Assembly (NCBI GenBank): GCA_003427395.1
Contig: BFEA01000077.1
Location: 1,515,376 to 1,579,375 of the forward strand
Reading direction: 5' to 3'
DNA from: Chara braunii
Lineage: Eukaryota > Streptophyta > Charophyceae > Charales > Characeae
Length of the DNA stretch: 64,000 nucleotides
The notes under the pieces: model-generated
What the model was told of the DNA's origin: nothing
The model's database searches: none
What the model saw: only the letters and a program-made list of their open reading frames with translations
Translations under genes and position numbers: made by a program
Shown: one piece after another, positions 55,918-64,000 of the stretch
Position numbering within the stretch: position 1 is the first letter of the stretch
Layout of the letters: each line of letters starts with the position of its first letter

Positions 55918-56050
55918 TTCTTTGTGATTTACACTGTCGAGTCATAAATAGCAAACAAGAAGGCCAGCCATTGACATAACTAGNTTCTTTGTGATTTACA
56001 CTGTCGAGTCATAAATAGCAAACAAGAAGGCCAGCCATTGACATAACTAG
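55918..56050 (+). repeat. Perfect 66-bp direct repeat around a single N
   Basis: The 66 bases 55918-55983 and 55985-56050 (TTCTTTGTGATTTACACTGT.. to ..GACATAACTAG) are identical and are separated by one N at 55984. This is the signature of contig ends that overlap but were joined with a one-base gap, so the second copy is likely not real. Confidence 0.85.
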
Positions 56051-56751
56051 TAAATGCCATAGCCATAGCAAACGGCATGGCCCTAGCGCGAGGGCAACCG
56101 GATTTGCTCTGGCTATGTCGTTTGCAATTTCTTTGTTGTTTACACTGACGAACCATAGCAAACGACATGGCCATAGTCAACGACATAGCCGTGGCAAACC
56201 ACATAGCCGTGGCAAACAACGTAGGTATACCGTTTGCCGTGTTCATGTTGCATGCAATCGACTGAAAGCGAAAAGAAGAGACAGACAGACGGACGGACGG
56301 AGAGACTTCTGCCTCCACTTCACAACGCCCGCTCCCAAAAACATTGAGACAACTGCAGGAAAAGAAAAAAAAATTCAACACAACTGCAGATTTATTGGAG
56401 TAAATGTTTACAAGACAGCAATTTTCAGGGACATGTAGGGACATTTATGATAATCGCGATGCCCCAAGCCATCACCCTACCTACCGTCGACAGGTCCACC
56501 CCCCCAAAATTGAATTAACCATCATCCTCATCCGCACAATATAGCCGTTCCCAACTAACCAAGATGCGATCGTTAATTTCAGATTCGCGCGAACTGTTTA
56601 AATCATAATGTTATCCTCTTTATAGTAGAGGCCCTACTAAAACAAAACAACCAGTCACGCGTGCCCAATATTTGTGACCTTACCCGCTAAACGAATGCAG
56701 TCCACCGTAAGAAACACTTCACGTTCTCTTTTACGTTACTTATAGAATAAA

Positions 56752-56862
56752 CTATCGTCTTCCCCCGAACACAACGCACCCTCATTTTGGCTGTATCTGG
56801 CCGGGAATATAGCTTGTATACATTCATTTTTAGGGTGCGTTATGTTCGGGGGAAGACGGTAG
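56752..56862. mobile_element. Hairpin MITE, family B copy (111 bp)
   Basis: Left end CTATCGTCTTCCCCCGAACA, then CAACGCACCCTCATT. The right end is the reverse complement, AGGGTGCGTTATGTTCGGGG then GAAGACGGTAG. The centre contains GTATCTGGCCGGGAATATAG and TTGTATACATTCAT. Confidence 0.85.
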
Positions 56863-56947
56863 GGCATTGCTCAACGCAGCTGGCCCTCTTTACGACCAGA
56901 CCTGGACGCATCGCACCGCACTTATGACAAAAGATAAATTGAAAGTC

Positions 56948-57058
56948 CTACCTTCTTCCCCCGAATACAACGTACGTTCATTCTAGCTGCATCTGGACTG
57001 AAAGATGCCTCAAATACAGCTATAATGTCCGTTCGTTGTATTCGGGGAAAGAAGGTAG
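56948..57058. mobile_element. Hairpin MITE, family B copy (111 bp)
   Basis: Left end CTACCTTCTTCCCCCGAATA, then CAACGTACGTTCATT. The right end is its reverse complement, CCGTTCGTTGTATTCGGGG then AAAGAAGGTAG. Inner arms TAGCTGCATCTGGA and AAATACAGCTATAAT. It lies 86 bp from the previous copy, so two relatives inserted next to each other. Confidence 0.85.
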
Positions 57059-57289
57059 TGTGAGTATGCCTTTCCTTTTAGTTGTTAAACAACGCAGGGA
57101 AGCGAAGGATCCATTTCTTCCTCACACGAACACGATGTTCCTGCACTCGCTCTCTCTCTCTTCCCTATATTCATCTACACGAGACCTCTCGCCCTGATTC
57201 ACTCCCTCTTCCGGTTGAGAAATCTCTCTCCAAATGACAGTTGCACTTGCACGACAAAAACAAAAACACCTTCACCCACCCCCTCATTC

Positions 57290-57345
57290 CCCCCTGCCCC
57301 CCCCCCCTCCCTGGTCATACTTCCCCCCCCCCCCCCCCCCTCCAC
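57290..57345 (+). repeat. C-rich homopolymer tracts
   Basis: C runs near 57293-57309 and 57325-57341 inside Pro-rich open frames that I regard as compositional. Confidence 0.8.
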
Positions 57346-57526
57346 GAGCAACGTCTTGCCAAACGACGAAACCCTTCAACCCGCCTTACCCACCTTCGGC
57401 ATGCGTATACAAACCGAGCCAAGAGACTCTAAAGCCAACCCCTCTGTGTGTGTCTGCCCTGCCTCCGGCTCCAAGGGCAGCGAAGTCATCACAGAAGAAG
57501 ACATCCCTACGCCCGCCTGTCTAACA

Positions 57527-57603
57527 TTCCCGCCACATTCCCGCCTTTTTAACATTCCCGCCTTTTTAACATTCCCGCCTTTTTAACATTCCCGCCCTTT
57601 CCA
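57527..57603 (+). repeat. Minisatellite, ACATTCCCGCCTTTTTA units
   Basis: Four to five head-to-tail units of ACATTCCCGCC(TTTTTA), about 17 bp each, with edge variants. Confidence 0.85.
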
Positions 57604-57861
57604 CATTCACCACCGTTGGCGCGCAATATGTAAAATCACCGACCCCAGAGTCAAGAGCCAAGACCGACAAAGTAAAAAAGGAGGGGGAGAACTTTGCCGC
57701 CGCAATATGTATAATCACGCTAGCGTGTTTACCTATTTATACCCGTCAAAAGGGTGTCGACAATGGTAACGCTACTTATTTTGTTTTAAAAAATAAATCA
57801 AACAAATAAACAAGAACTACGAAGTGTCGCCAAGGCGGGAAAAAAAATTGGAGGATACTTT

Positions 57862-57986
57862 CCAATGGGCAAAAAGACACCACAAAGCACCGTTTCCCAT
57901 CTTTCTCTCTCTCTCTCTGTGTCTTTGGGTGCCAACTTGTCAACAACCACAACGGAAGCGTGCTTTGTGGTGTCTTTGACCATTGG
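57862..57986. mobile_element. Fold-back element (about 125 bp)
   Basis: Left arm CCAATGGGCAAAAAGACACC then ACAAAGCAC. Right arm GTGCTTTGTGGTGTCTTTG then ACCATTGG. The arms are about 28 bp with few mismatches and enclose a CT-rich loop. TAGCCAGAGCTCTGGCTA just outside is a separate perfect palindrome (57998-58015). Confidence 0.75.
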
Positions 57987-58179
57987 AGGGGATGGGTAGC
58001 CAGAGCTCTGGCTACCCATTTGTTCCTGGAGGTTGAAATCCTACGAGCCCGCCCGAGCGGTCATCATCACGTTAAAAATGTTCGGTACAGTGGTGGCACA
58101 CGGCCGGAAAACGGCGAGAGAAACGCAGTTTGACAACGAGACCATCCGTTTGGCCTTCTTCTCATCAACATCGCAAGTC

Positions 58180-58380
58180 TTAGGGGCCTCGTCACACGGC
58201 ACACGACACGGAAAAGAAGAACCAATGCATCTTCACACAGCAACCGGGAAGATTCATCCGTTACTACGTGAATAATAACGAATGTATCTTGCCAGCTTCT
58301 GTGGGCAGCTGCACTCGTTCTTCTCCCGCTTCGTCTGCCGTATGGCGAGAAGACCCTTACTACGTAGAAGAAGAGACCTG
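58180..58380 (+). other. GGGGCCTCGTCACACGGC segment with internal dyads
   Basis: Starts with GGGGCCTCGTCACACGGC, similar to the terminal repeats of the elements at 33068 and 60007. Inside are paired words GATTCATCCGTT and AACGAATGTATC. It may be a decayed member of that MITE group, but a matching right end was not found. Confidence 0.35.
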
Positions 58381-58399
58381 GTAAGAGGATAACGATGCT

Positions 58400-59210
58400 C
58401 ACTCCTGCTCACTCCTCTGGCTTGCCTACCCTAAGTCACAAGCCTACTGCAAGACGTCACATGCATTCAAAATTGCTAGGTACTACACATACTACCGGTA
58501 GACAGCACACGGATTTCTACGATTAATCGAGAGGAACAAAAGTTAGCACACGGGTTGATGCAGAATTTGACCGAGAAAACCACCAAAGGCGTAGCTTAAG
58601 ACTAAATAAACCGCTTCATTTATTTTATTGGTCGAGGAACTGCCATCCCTCCCACTCGCCGGATAAATAAATCACGGCGGTGCCACTCGGTAGACATTCA
58701 TATCAATTTTCTGCTCCGCGAAGTTATCCATATACATAGTTAACCCAATGTTCTCAGCTTTTCGAAGACAACAAAACAACGCTCTTCGTGCCCTGCAAGC
58801 CTGTTTTGCCGACGACCATTTCGCCGCCGTCGACTGTTCTTTTTGCGCAGCATTCCCGAGGGATGGATAACGGAGCATGCGCGAAACTTATCACCACCCC
58901 TGTTTGCACAAAAACCTTATCCATTCCCGTTGGTCGAAATCTTAGGGCATACTCGCACTTGCACTTTCCTCAATGTATCTGGTCTGGCTGTAAGACCGCA
59001 ATCACGCCCAGAGCTCACGAACGAGTATGCCCTTATCCATTCCTCGGAAAAGATCCATCCCTTCCTCAGGTACCGACCATTCCTTGTTTCTACTCGACGT
59101 CACACCCAAGAGTCCTTTGTTTCTAGTCTCGACGTCAGACCCATGAGGTCTTACAGTAACACTGACGAGACGCGCAAACGAGAGCGCAAGTGTAATTGCC
59201 TTTCCCACCC
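58400..59210. other. No gene identified
   Basis: Short frames only, on both strands, without motifs. Confidence 0.4.
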
Positions 59211-59214
59211 GCCC

Positions 59215-59335
59215 CTACCGTCTTCCCCCGAACACAACGCACCCTGATAATCAATCAATCTTTCCCAAAAAAAAAAAAAAAAAAAAAAATCAATCAATGT
59301 ATACAAGCCATATCTCACTGTCGGATACGTGTAGT
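59215..59335 (+). mobile_element. Family B MITE remnant with a tiny poly(A) insertion
   Basis: Begins CTACCGTCTTCCCCCGAACA and CAACGCACCCTGATA like the other copies. It is interrupted by CTTTCCC plus about 22 A (59260-59288), flanked on both sides by ATCAATCAAT (59250-59259 and 59289-59298), then continues GTATACAAGCCATATCTC. The right arm is missing. Confidence 0.75.
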
Positions 59336-59569
59336 GAAAATGTACGCATCACGCGCGAGAGTGCGCGTGTCCTGCCCTGGTCACGATCCGTCACGGCGTT
59401 TTCCGAAAGCGCGCAACACTACAAACATGACCCAGAGAGTTTTAAGCATGGAGCTAACGATGTCCATTGTCGGGATATGTACCGAGATAAAAAACGCGAA
59501 CAGATAAAGAGTGCACCGAGATGTTCCATCGGGCTTTGCTTTGTACCCGCCTTGCTCTCTCCCCCCCCC

Positions 59570-59655
59570 CCAACACGCCAGCGGCGCGCCAGACTGCACA
59601 CAACATAAACATCCAACACGCCAGCGGCGCGCCAGACTGCACACAACATAAACAT
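59570..59655 (+). repeat. Tandem duplication, about 42 bp x 2
   Basis: AACACGCCAGCGGCGCGCC plus AGACTGCACACAACATAAACATC occurs twice without a visible difference. Confidence 0.9.
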
Positions 59656-60006
59656 CTTTCATAAGGCCGATGACAGTCGTGTCCATCTCGCTGCGGAATA
59701 CTGCAGCGTCGGTTTGGCAAGGATCTCAAGTGTGACCAGAAACGGGTGGGTCACTCGAGGCTTCCAGGCCGGAAGGAAAACGCTCTTGTACGCAACGTAC
59801 CCGAGCTTTACATCAATGTCCTCAAAAGCAGCGAGACGAACTATTACTCTATGTTCTTTGCGTGGAGAAAAAGGATGCAAACCCTCAAAGAACCCGAGAG
59901 GATGAGTCGGTGCGAAATCCGAAAACCCGACAGTCCGGGCATTTCATCTTCACGACGCCACCGAGAGCGAATGACCGAATGAAAATCCCTCCGTCATCAT
60001 CTCATA

Positions 60007-60128
60007 GGGCCTCGCCGCACCACTCACCAAATGTGGAAAAGACAGACTATGGCCGCGTAACTTTCCACGTTCCAGCGGAAGATTCATTCTGATTTTTTTG
60101 CACATTTGGTCAGTGGTGCGCGAGACCC
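60007..60128. mobile_element. Short MITE (122 bp) with ATA target duplication
   Basis: Left end GGGCCTCGCCGCACCACTCA then CCAAATGTG. Right end CACATTTGGTCAGTGGTGCG then CGAGACCC. Both flanks are ATA (60004-60006 and 60129-60131). The end sequence GGGCCTCG..CACCACT and the flanks match the 460-bp element at 33068, so they belong to one group. Confidence 0.82.
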
Positions 60129-60763
60129 ATAACCATATCCATCTCCGTCGGGCAGAAAGGGATTCCGTGGCTGCTACAAAATTCGTCACCGCTCAACGAA
60201 GTTAACAGTAATCATGACATGACAAACGGATTTTCATCTCTCTTGACTTACCGTAAATTTCCATTGGCCTCCTCCTCTTTTCCCAGCCTGTATGCACAAC
60301 TGCTCAACATGTATCCATCACTCAGCAGAGAATCATATATACGGTGGTGGCGGCCGCAACGACTTCAACGACGGGGATCTGAGGGACCGTCTCCTCGAGT
60401 CACCCACGTTTCGCTACACAGCCTCACGAGTTTTTTAGATCTGGAAAAAAAGAAATCCATGGACGGACACAATCTCGAGTCTCGTGCGCGGGAAATACTG
60501 TGCGATAGCTTAACATCGTAAACCCCATAAATCACCCATTTGTCTGCCTCAGCCCCACACCTTCGAGATACCTCAATTTATAGACTTTCCTTACGCACTC
60601 TTAACCGACTTACAATCTATAATAATAATAATCCAATATAATATCTACACAGCTAGACCGTCTACCCTGACACATCAATCCGTCTCCCAAGTTACACGTC
60701 AGATACTACATTTCATTCGATAAATAATAAAAAAACTACAACAATCTACAATCCAGTATATAC

Positions 60764-60881
60764 CTACCCGTGCTTCCACCCGAACACAACGCACCCTCGT
60801 CATAAATGTATACAAGCTATCTTTCCCGTATCATACATATGGTCATTATAAGGGTTCCTTTCTGTTTGAGGGAAGACGGTA
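60764..60881. mobile_element. Hairpin MITE, family B copy
   Basis: CTACCCGTGCTTCCACCCGA, then ACACAACGCACCCTCG, and at the right end TCTGTTTGAGGGAAGACGGT. The right arm is more diverged than in the 56-57 kb copies. A solo left end (TACCGTCTTTCCCCGAACAC, CAACGCACCCT) follows at 60932-60963. Confidence 0.75.
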
Positions 60882-61434
60882 TAGTCATCTATCTATAATA
60901 ACCAATTGGCCCGTCCGTATAATGATCAATTTACCGTCTTTCCCCGAACACAACGCACCCTGCGTACCACCCACCCCTCATATGGAAATAAGAAGAGCTC
61001 CCCGATGAATCGTTGACCAGAAAAAATGCAATCCCTAACCCTATCCATATCCGTATCTACATCCGCTTTAATAGCGGCGTCTATATTCTATAGTATATAC
61101 CGGCTGAATAACTAAACGGCCGATTACCAAAGGTAAGGTGACTGTCACATGTCTAAAAAAAAATCCAACCTCTACTGTTCATGGCAGCAGATTATCGCTC
61201 GAAGCGTCGGAGGGGGTGCTCTGCAAACTTTCGACCAGGGACTCACCCGCCTCCTCGTCAGTACATCAATGTCTAATGAAACGGCAATAATGGCTAAAAA
61301 GCGCCGGAATCCCCCGTTTTCCGTCCTCTTCGTGCTTTTCCCGCCAACCATCGACTGCAGGGTTTCTTGGGAACGGTCTGTAGAGAACAATCCGGAAATA
61401 CACACCTATATATTGTCACAAGAATATCAGAGCG

Positions 61435-61532
61435 GTCCTTCGGGACGTCCGTTAAAATTGGAAGGATACAGAGATGATTAGCATGGCCCCTGCGCAAGGA
61501 TGACACGCATAAATCGAGAAATGGTCCAAATT
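61435..61532 (+). pseudogene. U6 snRNA retropseudogene (full length, A-tailed)
   Basis: Near-complete U6: GTCCTTCGGGACGTCCGTTA, AAATTGGA, GATACAGAGATGATTAGCAT, GGCCCCTGCGCAAGGATGAC, ACGCATAAATCGAGAAATGG and TCCAAATT. It differs from the usual plant form mainly at ACAGAGATGATTAGC (normally ACAGAGAAGATTAGC). Instead of the T-run needed for RNA polymerase III termination it is followed by AAAATTAAAAAAAAAAAA (61533-61550). Direct repeats AAGAATATC(A/G)GAGCG flank it (61420-61434 and 61552-61566). The tail and duplication show reverse transcription by LINE machinery, so it is a pseudogene and probably silent. Confidence 0.92.
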
Positions 61533-61637
61533 AAAATTAAAAAAAAAAAAGAAGAATATCGGAGCGCACCTATATATGTACTGCCAGGTAAACCGTAAGG
61601 CAGAGAGGGAGCAGAGGACAACAAACGAGGAGCTGTG

Positions 61638-61685
61638 ACAAACTGTTTCGTCGGAGTTTCACCTACTGACTCATCAGGAGTCTGT
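61638..61685 (-). ncRNA. Hammerhead-like motif, copy 3, internally deleted
   Basis: Minus strand: ACAGACTC directly followed by CUGAUGA, a helix II stretch closing with GUC/GAC, GAAA and ACAGUUUGU. Compared with copy 2, the 16 bases holding the cleavage site and most of helix I are absent, so this copy cannot cleave. The sequence on the GAAA side (61615-61650) matches copy 2 almost perfectly. Both core boxes are intact here, including A9, which suggests copy 2 lost A9 after separation. Confidence 0.6.
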
Positions 61686-61734
61686 ATGTACTTGATGAAT
61701 ATATTGTCACAAAATATCAGAGCGCAAATGCGAA

Positions 61735-62800
61735 AGAAAAAAAAAAGAAAAAGGAAGGAAAAAAAGGGAATTCAATTTTTTATCTTCTTCCTTTTAACTC
61801 CCCCTGTTCAGAACCTCTTGCGTACAAGGCCGCCCACGTGGATGTAGGTTGAGCGGCGGCTGCCCCCACCCCCATATGTCATATCGACCCACTTGCACAC
61901 AGCCAAAAGGCAAAGAGGGAAAGAAAAGAGGAAGGGAACAGCCAAATATATATGTAGTCACAGATCCATTCCCCCTACCCCGGTAGTCCACCTCTCTATC
62001 AACTTTTATTATTATAATATATTTGCCTCCCTATTGCATTACATCTGTGCGTGTCTATTTTCGGCTCGACGATCTTCCTTCCGCACTCCGTCCCCGCCCA
62101 TTTCTCATTCGGTCGGCCATTTTTCTCTCGATCAGATAATGGACCAGTGCTGATCCGTACATACCCCGACCCATCTGTCCTTTTCCGTACAGATACACCC
62201 AAAGAGATCACTCGTCGTCGGTTGGCTCGGCTCCGTTCATATCCCGACCGGTCAAGATGGTTTTCAACGGACTCGATCAATCGAGAAACGCATCTCTGTT
62301 TCCCTTTAGCTGGGATATGCTACGAAGACGTGAGGCGACGTTTCGGCAGACTGAAAATCATTGCCATATCATAATCACGGGCCATCGTCTTGAATACGGT
62401 TTCCAGAATACGGTTTCCAGATTTGACTGAACCTCTCCTGATGAGGAACAACAATCGCTTCGCTAAAAGCCATTCACACACCCGACCGATGAGCACGGCA
62501 TGGCACGGCGTGGCATTCAATCTCGGCCCCGCTAGCCATATATAGAGCTTTCGAGAATTATCTAATGCACAGGTCAATCAATAACCGTTGAGTCATTAGT
62601 CAATCACGGAACGGAACCGACCGATTCACAGTTCAGTCCGCTTGTCATCAAGCCCTATCATCACGAACTCGCATTCGTAACGAGAGGAGGGAAAGAACGA
62701 AATGTACCTCGTCTTTGTCGAACAGACCGTATCTGAAACAATCAGTCCGTGTTCAAATCCGGAATTCCGCCGCCGATCTTCGGGGCGGCTCTACAGATTT
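61735..62800. other. No gene identified
   Basis: An A/G-rich run (61733-61768) and a short duplication near 62395-62420 (GAATACGGTTTCCAG twice). Frames are short and motif-free. Confidence 0.4.
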
Positions 62801-62805
62801 TCAGA

Positions 62806-62830
62806 GCTCTCTCTCTCTCTCTCTCTCTCA
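62806..62830 (+). repeat. (CT)n microsatellite
   Basis: Pure CT run followed by CACTCTCTCTC. Confidence 0.9.
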
Positions 62831-62939
62831 CACTCTCTCTCGTTGTGTGTGTGATTCCGAGAAGTCCGCGCCATCGCTACCATGTCTGGCCCGCTTGAAT
62901 GTATAAGCACTCGCCTCCCTCCAAAAAAGAGGGAAAGCC

Positions 62940-63930
62940 AGGGAAAGTTAATTAAGGAGCGGGCATTTTGCACAGTAAAAGCGCTTCAGTACCGTGTGAC
63001 CGCTGCAGGGCGTCGTTATGGGAACCGAGTGTGAGCAGGCCAGTATACGAACGAGCAATCGAGGGAACGAGTATACAACGCGACCATTTGTGGAGGCAAA
63101 CGTTAAAGCAAGTGCGTCCGCGAGACTCGGACAGAATACCAACGACTGAGGATGAGTAAGCGAACGAGCGAATTGCAGCGACTGGAAGATAACAGGAGAC
63201 CGAACGAGAGAGCGTGAAAACTTTGAGATCGAATCGGTGGCGATTGTCAATGAGTGGAAGCGAAGGAGAGGATGCAACCGACTCATAACGAACGAGTCGT
63301 CGAGAATATGCGCGGGGAATTTTGAGCGGGCGCGGAAGGAGTGCGCGGGAGCAAGTGACCTGGAAGGAGTGCGCGGGAAAGATTGCGCGCACGGAACCGA
63401 ATACAAGAGAGAGGGACTATGTACGAGAGAAAACGAGACGAGTGAACGAGTGACAACAATGAGGTTGTGGGCAACGATCGCACAACAGTGACTGCGAATG
63501 TGAGAACGAGCGTGAGTTAAAGAGAGCACATGTGAGTGACCGGGGCAGTGACGGGACGAGAAGAGAATAGAGAGAAATGATTTAGACAAGTAACATAAAA
63601 CTCTGGTTAGCAAATGAGATGAAACTGTGCGAGGGAAGAAGCAAGCAAACGATTGGGAGATAAACTAGAGAGCAAACAAGGAGATGCTAATCGTTCTCGA
63701 TCGAGACCATTATTGCCTGCGAAAGAACGGCGGGCGGGCGGCAAAGGAAAACAAAATGAGTAAACGAACACGATGAGCGTATCACAAGCGAATAATGATG
63801 AGAAAACGCCCCCACCAAACGAGTAAGAGAGAATAGAGAGAGAGAGAGGAGAGAGTAGGAGAATTAGTCTGCCAACGTGCCCATCAAGGTCTGAGAAAGA
63901 ACCAAAATGGCGCCGTGACCTCGTCCACAT
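62940..63930 (+). repeat. Degenerate simple-sequence region (GAACGAG-like words)
   Basis: Rich in GAACGAGCG, GAACGAGTG, GAGCGTGA and related words, plus a GA run at 63836-63852. The 221-residue minus frame (62948-63613) is Ser/Leu/Arg/His-rich because of these words and has no domain. The last 70 bases hold nothing recognisable. Confidence 0.55.
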
Positions 63931-64000
63931 AACACGACTTGTTCAGCGAATTTAATCGCATCTACGGACAAATACGGCAAGCATACCGCCCCCTCGCCAA

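Larger units (their letters stand above)
55560..56225 (+). repeat. Minisatellite-like array (CCATAGCAAACGACATGG words)
   Basis: The word GCCATAGCAAACGACAT or variants (GCCGTGGCAAAC, CATAGACATAGCAAACGA) recur many times on the plus strand in two clusters, 55580-55725 and 56055-56225. The clusters share longer words (TTTGC-ATTTCTTTGTGGTTTACA) so the whole segment is likely a larger duplicated unit. A tRNA-like relic sits between them. Confidence 0.75.
61409..61724 (+). repeat. Direct repeats bracketing the U6 copy and hammerhead remnant
   Basis: TATATTGTCACAAGAATATC then AGAGCG at 61409-61434 and TATATTGTCACAAAATATCA then GAGCG at 61700-61724 are near-identical direct repeats. The U6 retrocopy is inserted in the first one, and the deleted hammerhead copy lies between them. 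They may be terminal or tandem repeats of the hammerhead-carrying element. Confidence 0.6.

Noticed and set aside
57215-57586. Proline-rich 123-residue frame, possible cell-wall protein
   Set aside because: Dominated by C homopolymers and a 17-bp minisatellite at its end; no signal peptide or repeated extensin motif.
61435-61532. Functional U6 snRNA gene
   Set aside because: No T-run terminator, an A-rich tail instead, and flanking direct repeats show a retrocopy; no upstream promoter element was recognised.
62740-62775. tRNA-like T-loop (GTTCAAATCC)
   Set aside because: No matching D-arm, anticodon stem or acceptor stem upstream.
62948-63613. 221-residue minus-strand frame
   Set aside because: Built from degenerate GAACGAG-type simple sequence; Ser/Leu/Arg/His-rich with no motif and several alternative open frames.
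1-64000. CRISPR array or bacterial operon
   Set aside because: Tandem repeats lack regular unique spacers and cas genes; introns, U6 copies, LINE and hAT elements show eukaryotic nuclear DNA.

Overview
This is a repeat-dominated eukaryotic nuclear window. The evidence is spliceosomal introns with GT..AG borders, U6 snRNA-derived copies, LINE and hAT transposon remains, many small inverted-repeat (MITE-like) elements, abundant (CA)n/(GA)n/(CT)n microsatellites and two assembly gaps. The best-supported host gene is plant-like: an eIF4B-type NPFG..RPRE motif, a charged helical segment, two CCHC zinc knuckles and a Gly/Arg-rich tail. The transposase is a BED/DUF659-type hAT of the kind common in green plants. 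A streptophyte (land plant or charophyte alga such as Chara) is my inference; the species cannot be read from the window.

Layout. 1-6.1 kb: three related 5'-truncated LINE 3' ends (minus, minus, plus) among copies of a short GGTGGGGAGC repeat family, a hairpin MITE and a fold-back element. 6.1-8.3 kb: microsatellites, then a possible small two-exon gene (7525-8259). 8.3-14 kb: AT-rich DNA without recognisable genes. 14.4 kb: a long-armed fold-back. 15.1-15.4 kb: sequence gap. About 15.6-21.4 kb: a decayed hAT transposon on the minus strand. 21.4-24.4 kb: GC-rich DNA with a diverged U6 pseudogene. 24.4-28 kb: several tandem-repeat blocks. 28-33 kb: GA/CA microsatellites, a short repeat carrying a CATCGATAG core, a second gap, and a hammerhead-ribozyme-like sequence at 31.5 kb. 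33-35 kb: a 460-bp MITE with perfect 29-bp inverted repeats, a second hammerhead-like sequence, and another inverted-repeat element. 35-41 kb: low-complexity and tandem DNA. 41.6-53.7 kb: four recognisable 3' exons of the eIF4B-like/CCHC gene on the minus strand, with large introns holding purine- and pyrimidine-rich tracts and a retroposon. 55-61 kb: a cluster of hairpin MITEs of one family, a tRNA-Val(UAC)-like relic and tandem repeats. 61.4-61.7 kb: a U6 retropseudogene with an A tail and target-site duplication, next to a third, internally deleted hammerhead copy. 62-64 kb: simple repeats only.

Most of the window is therefore mobile DNA at different ages. The most interesting signals are the hammerhead-like motifs (three copies, two with complete type-III topology) and the traces of LINE-type retroposition acting on a cellular RNA (U6).
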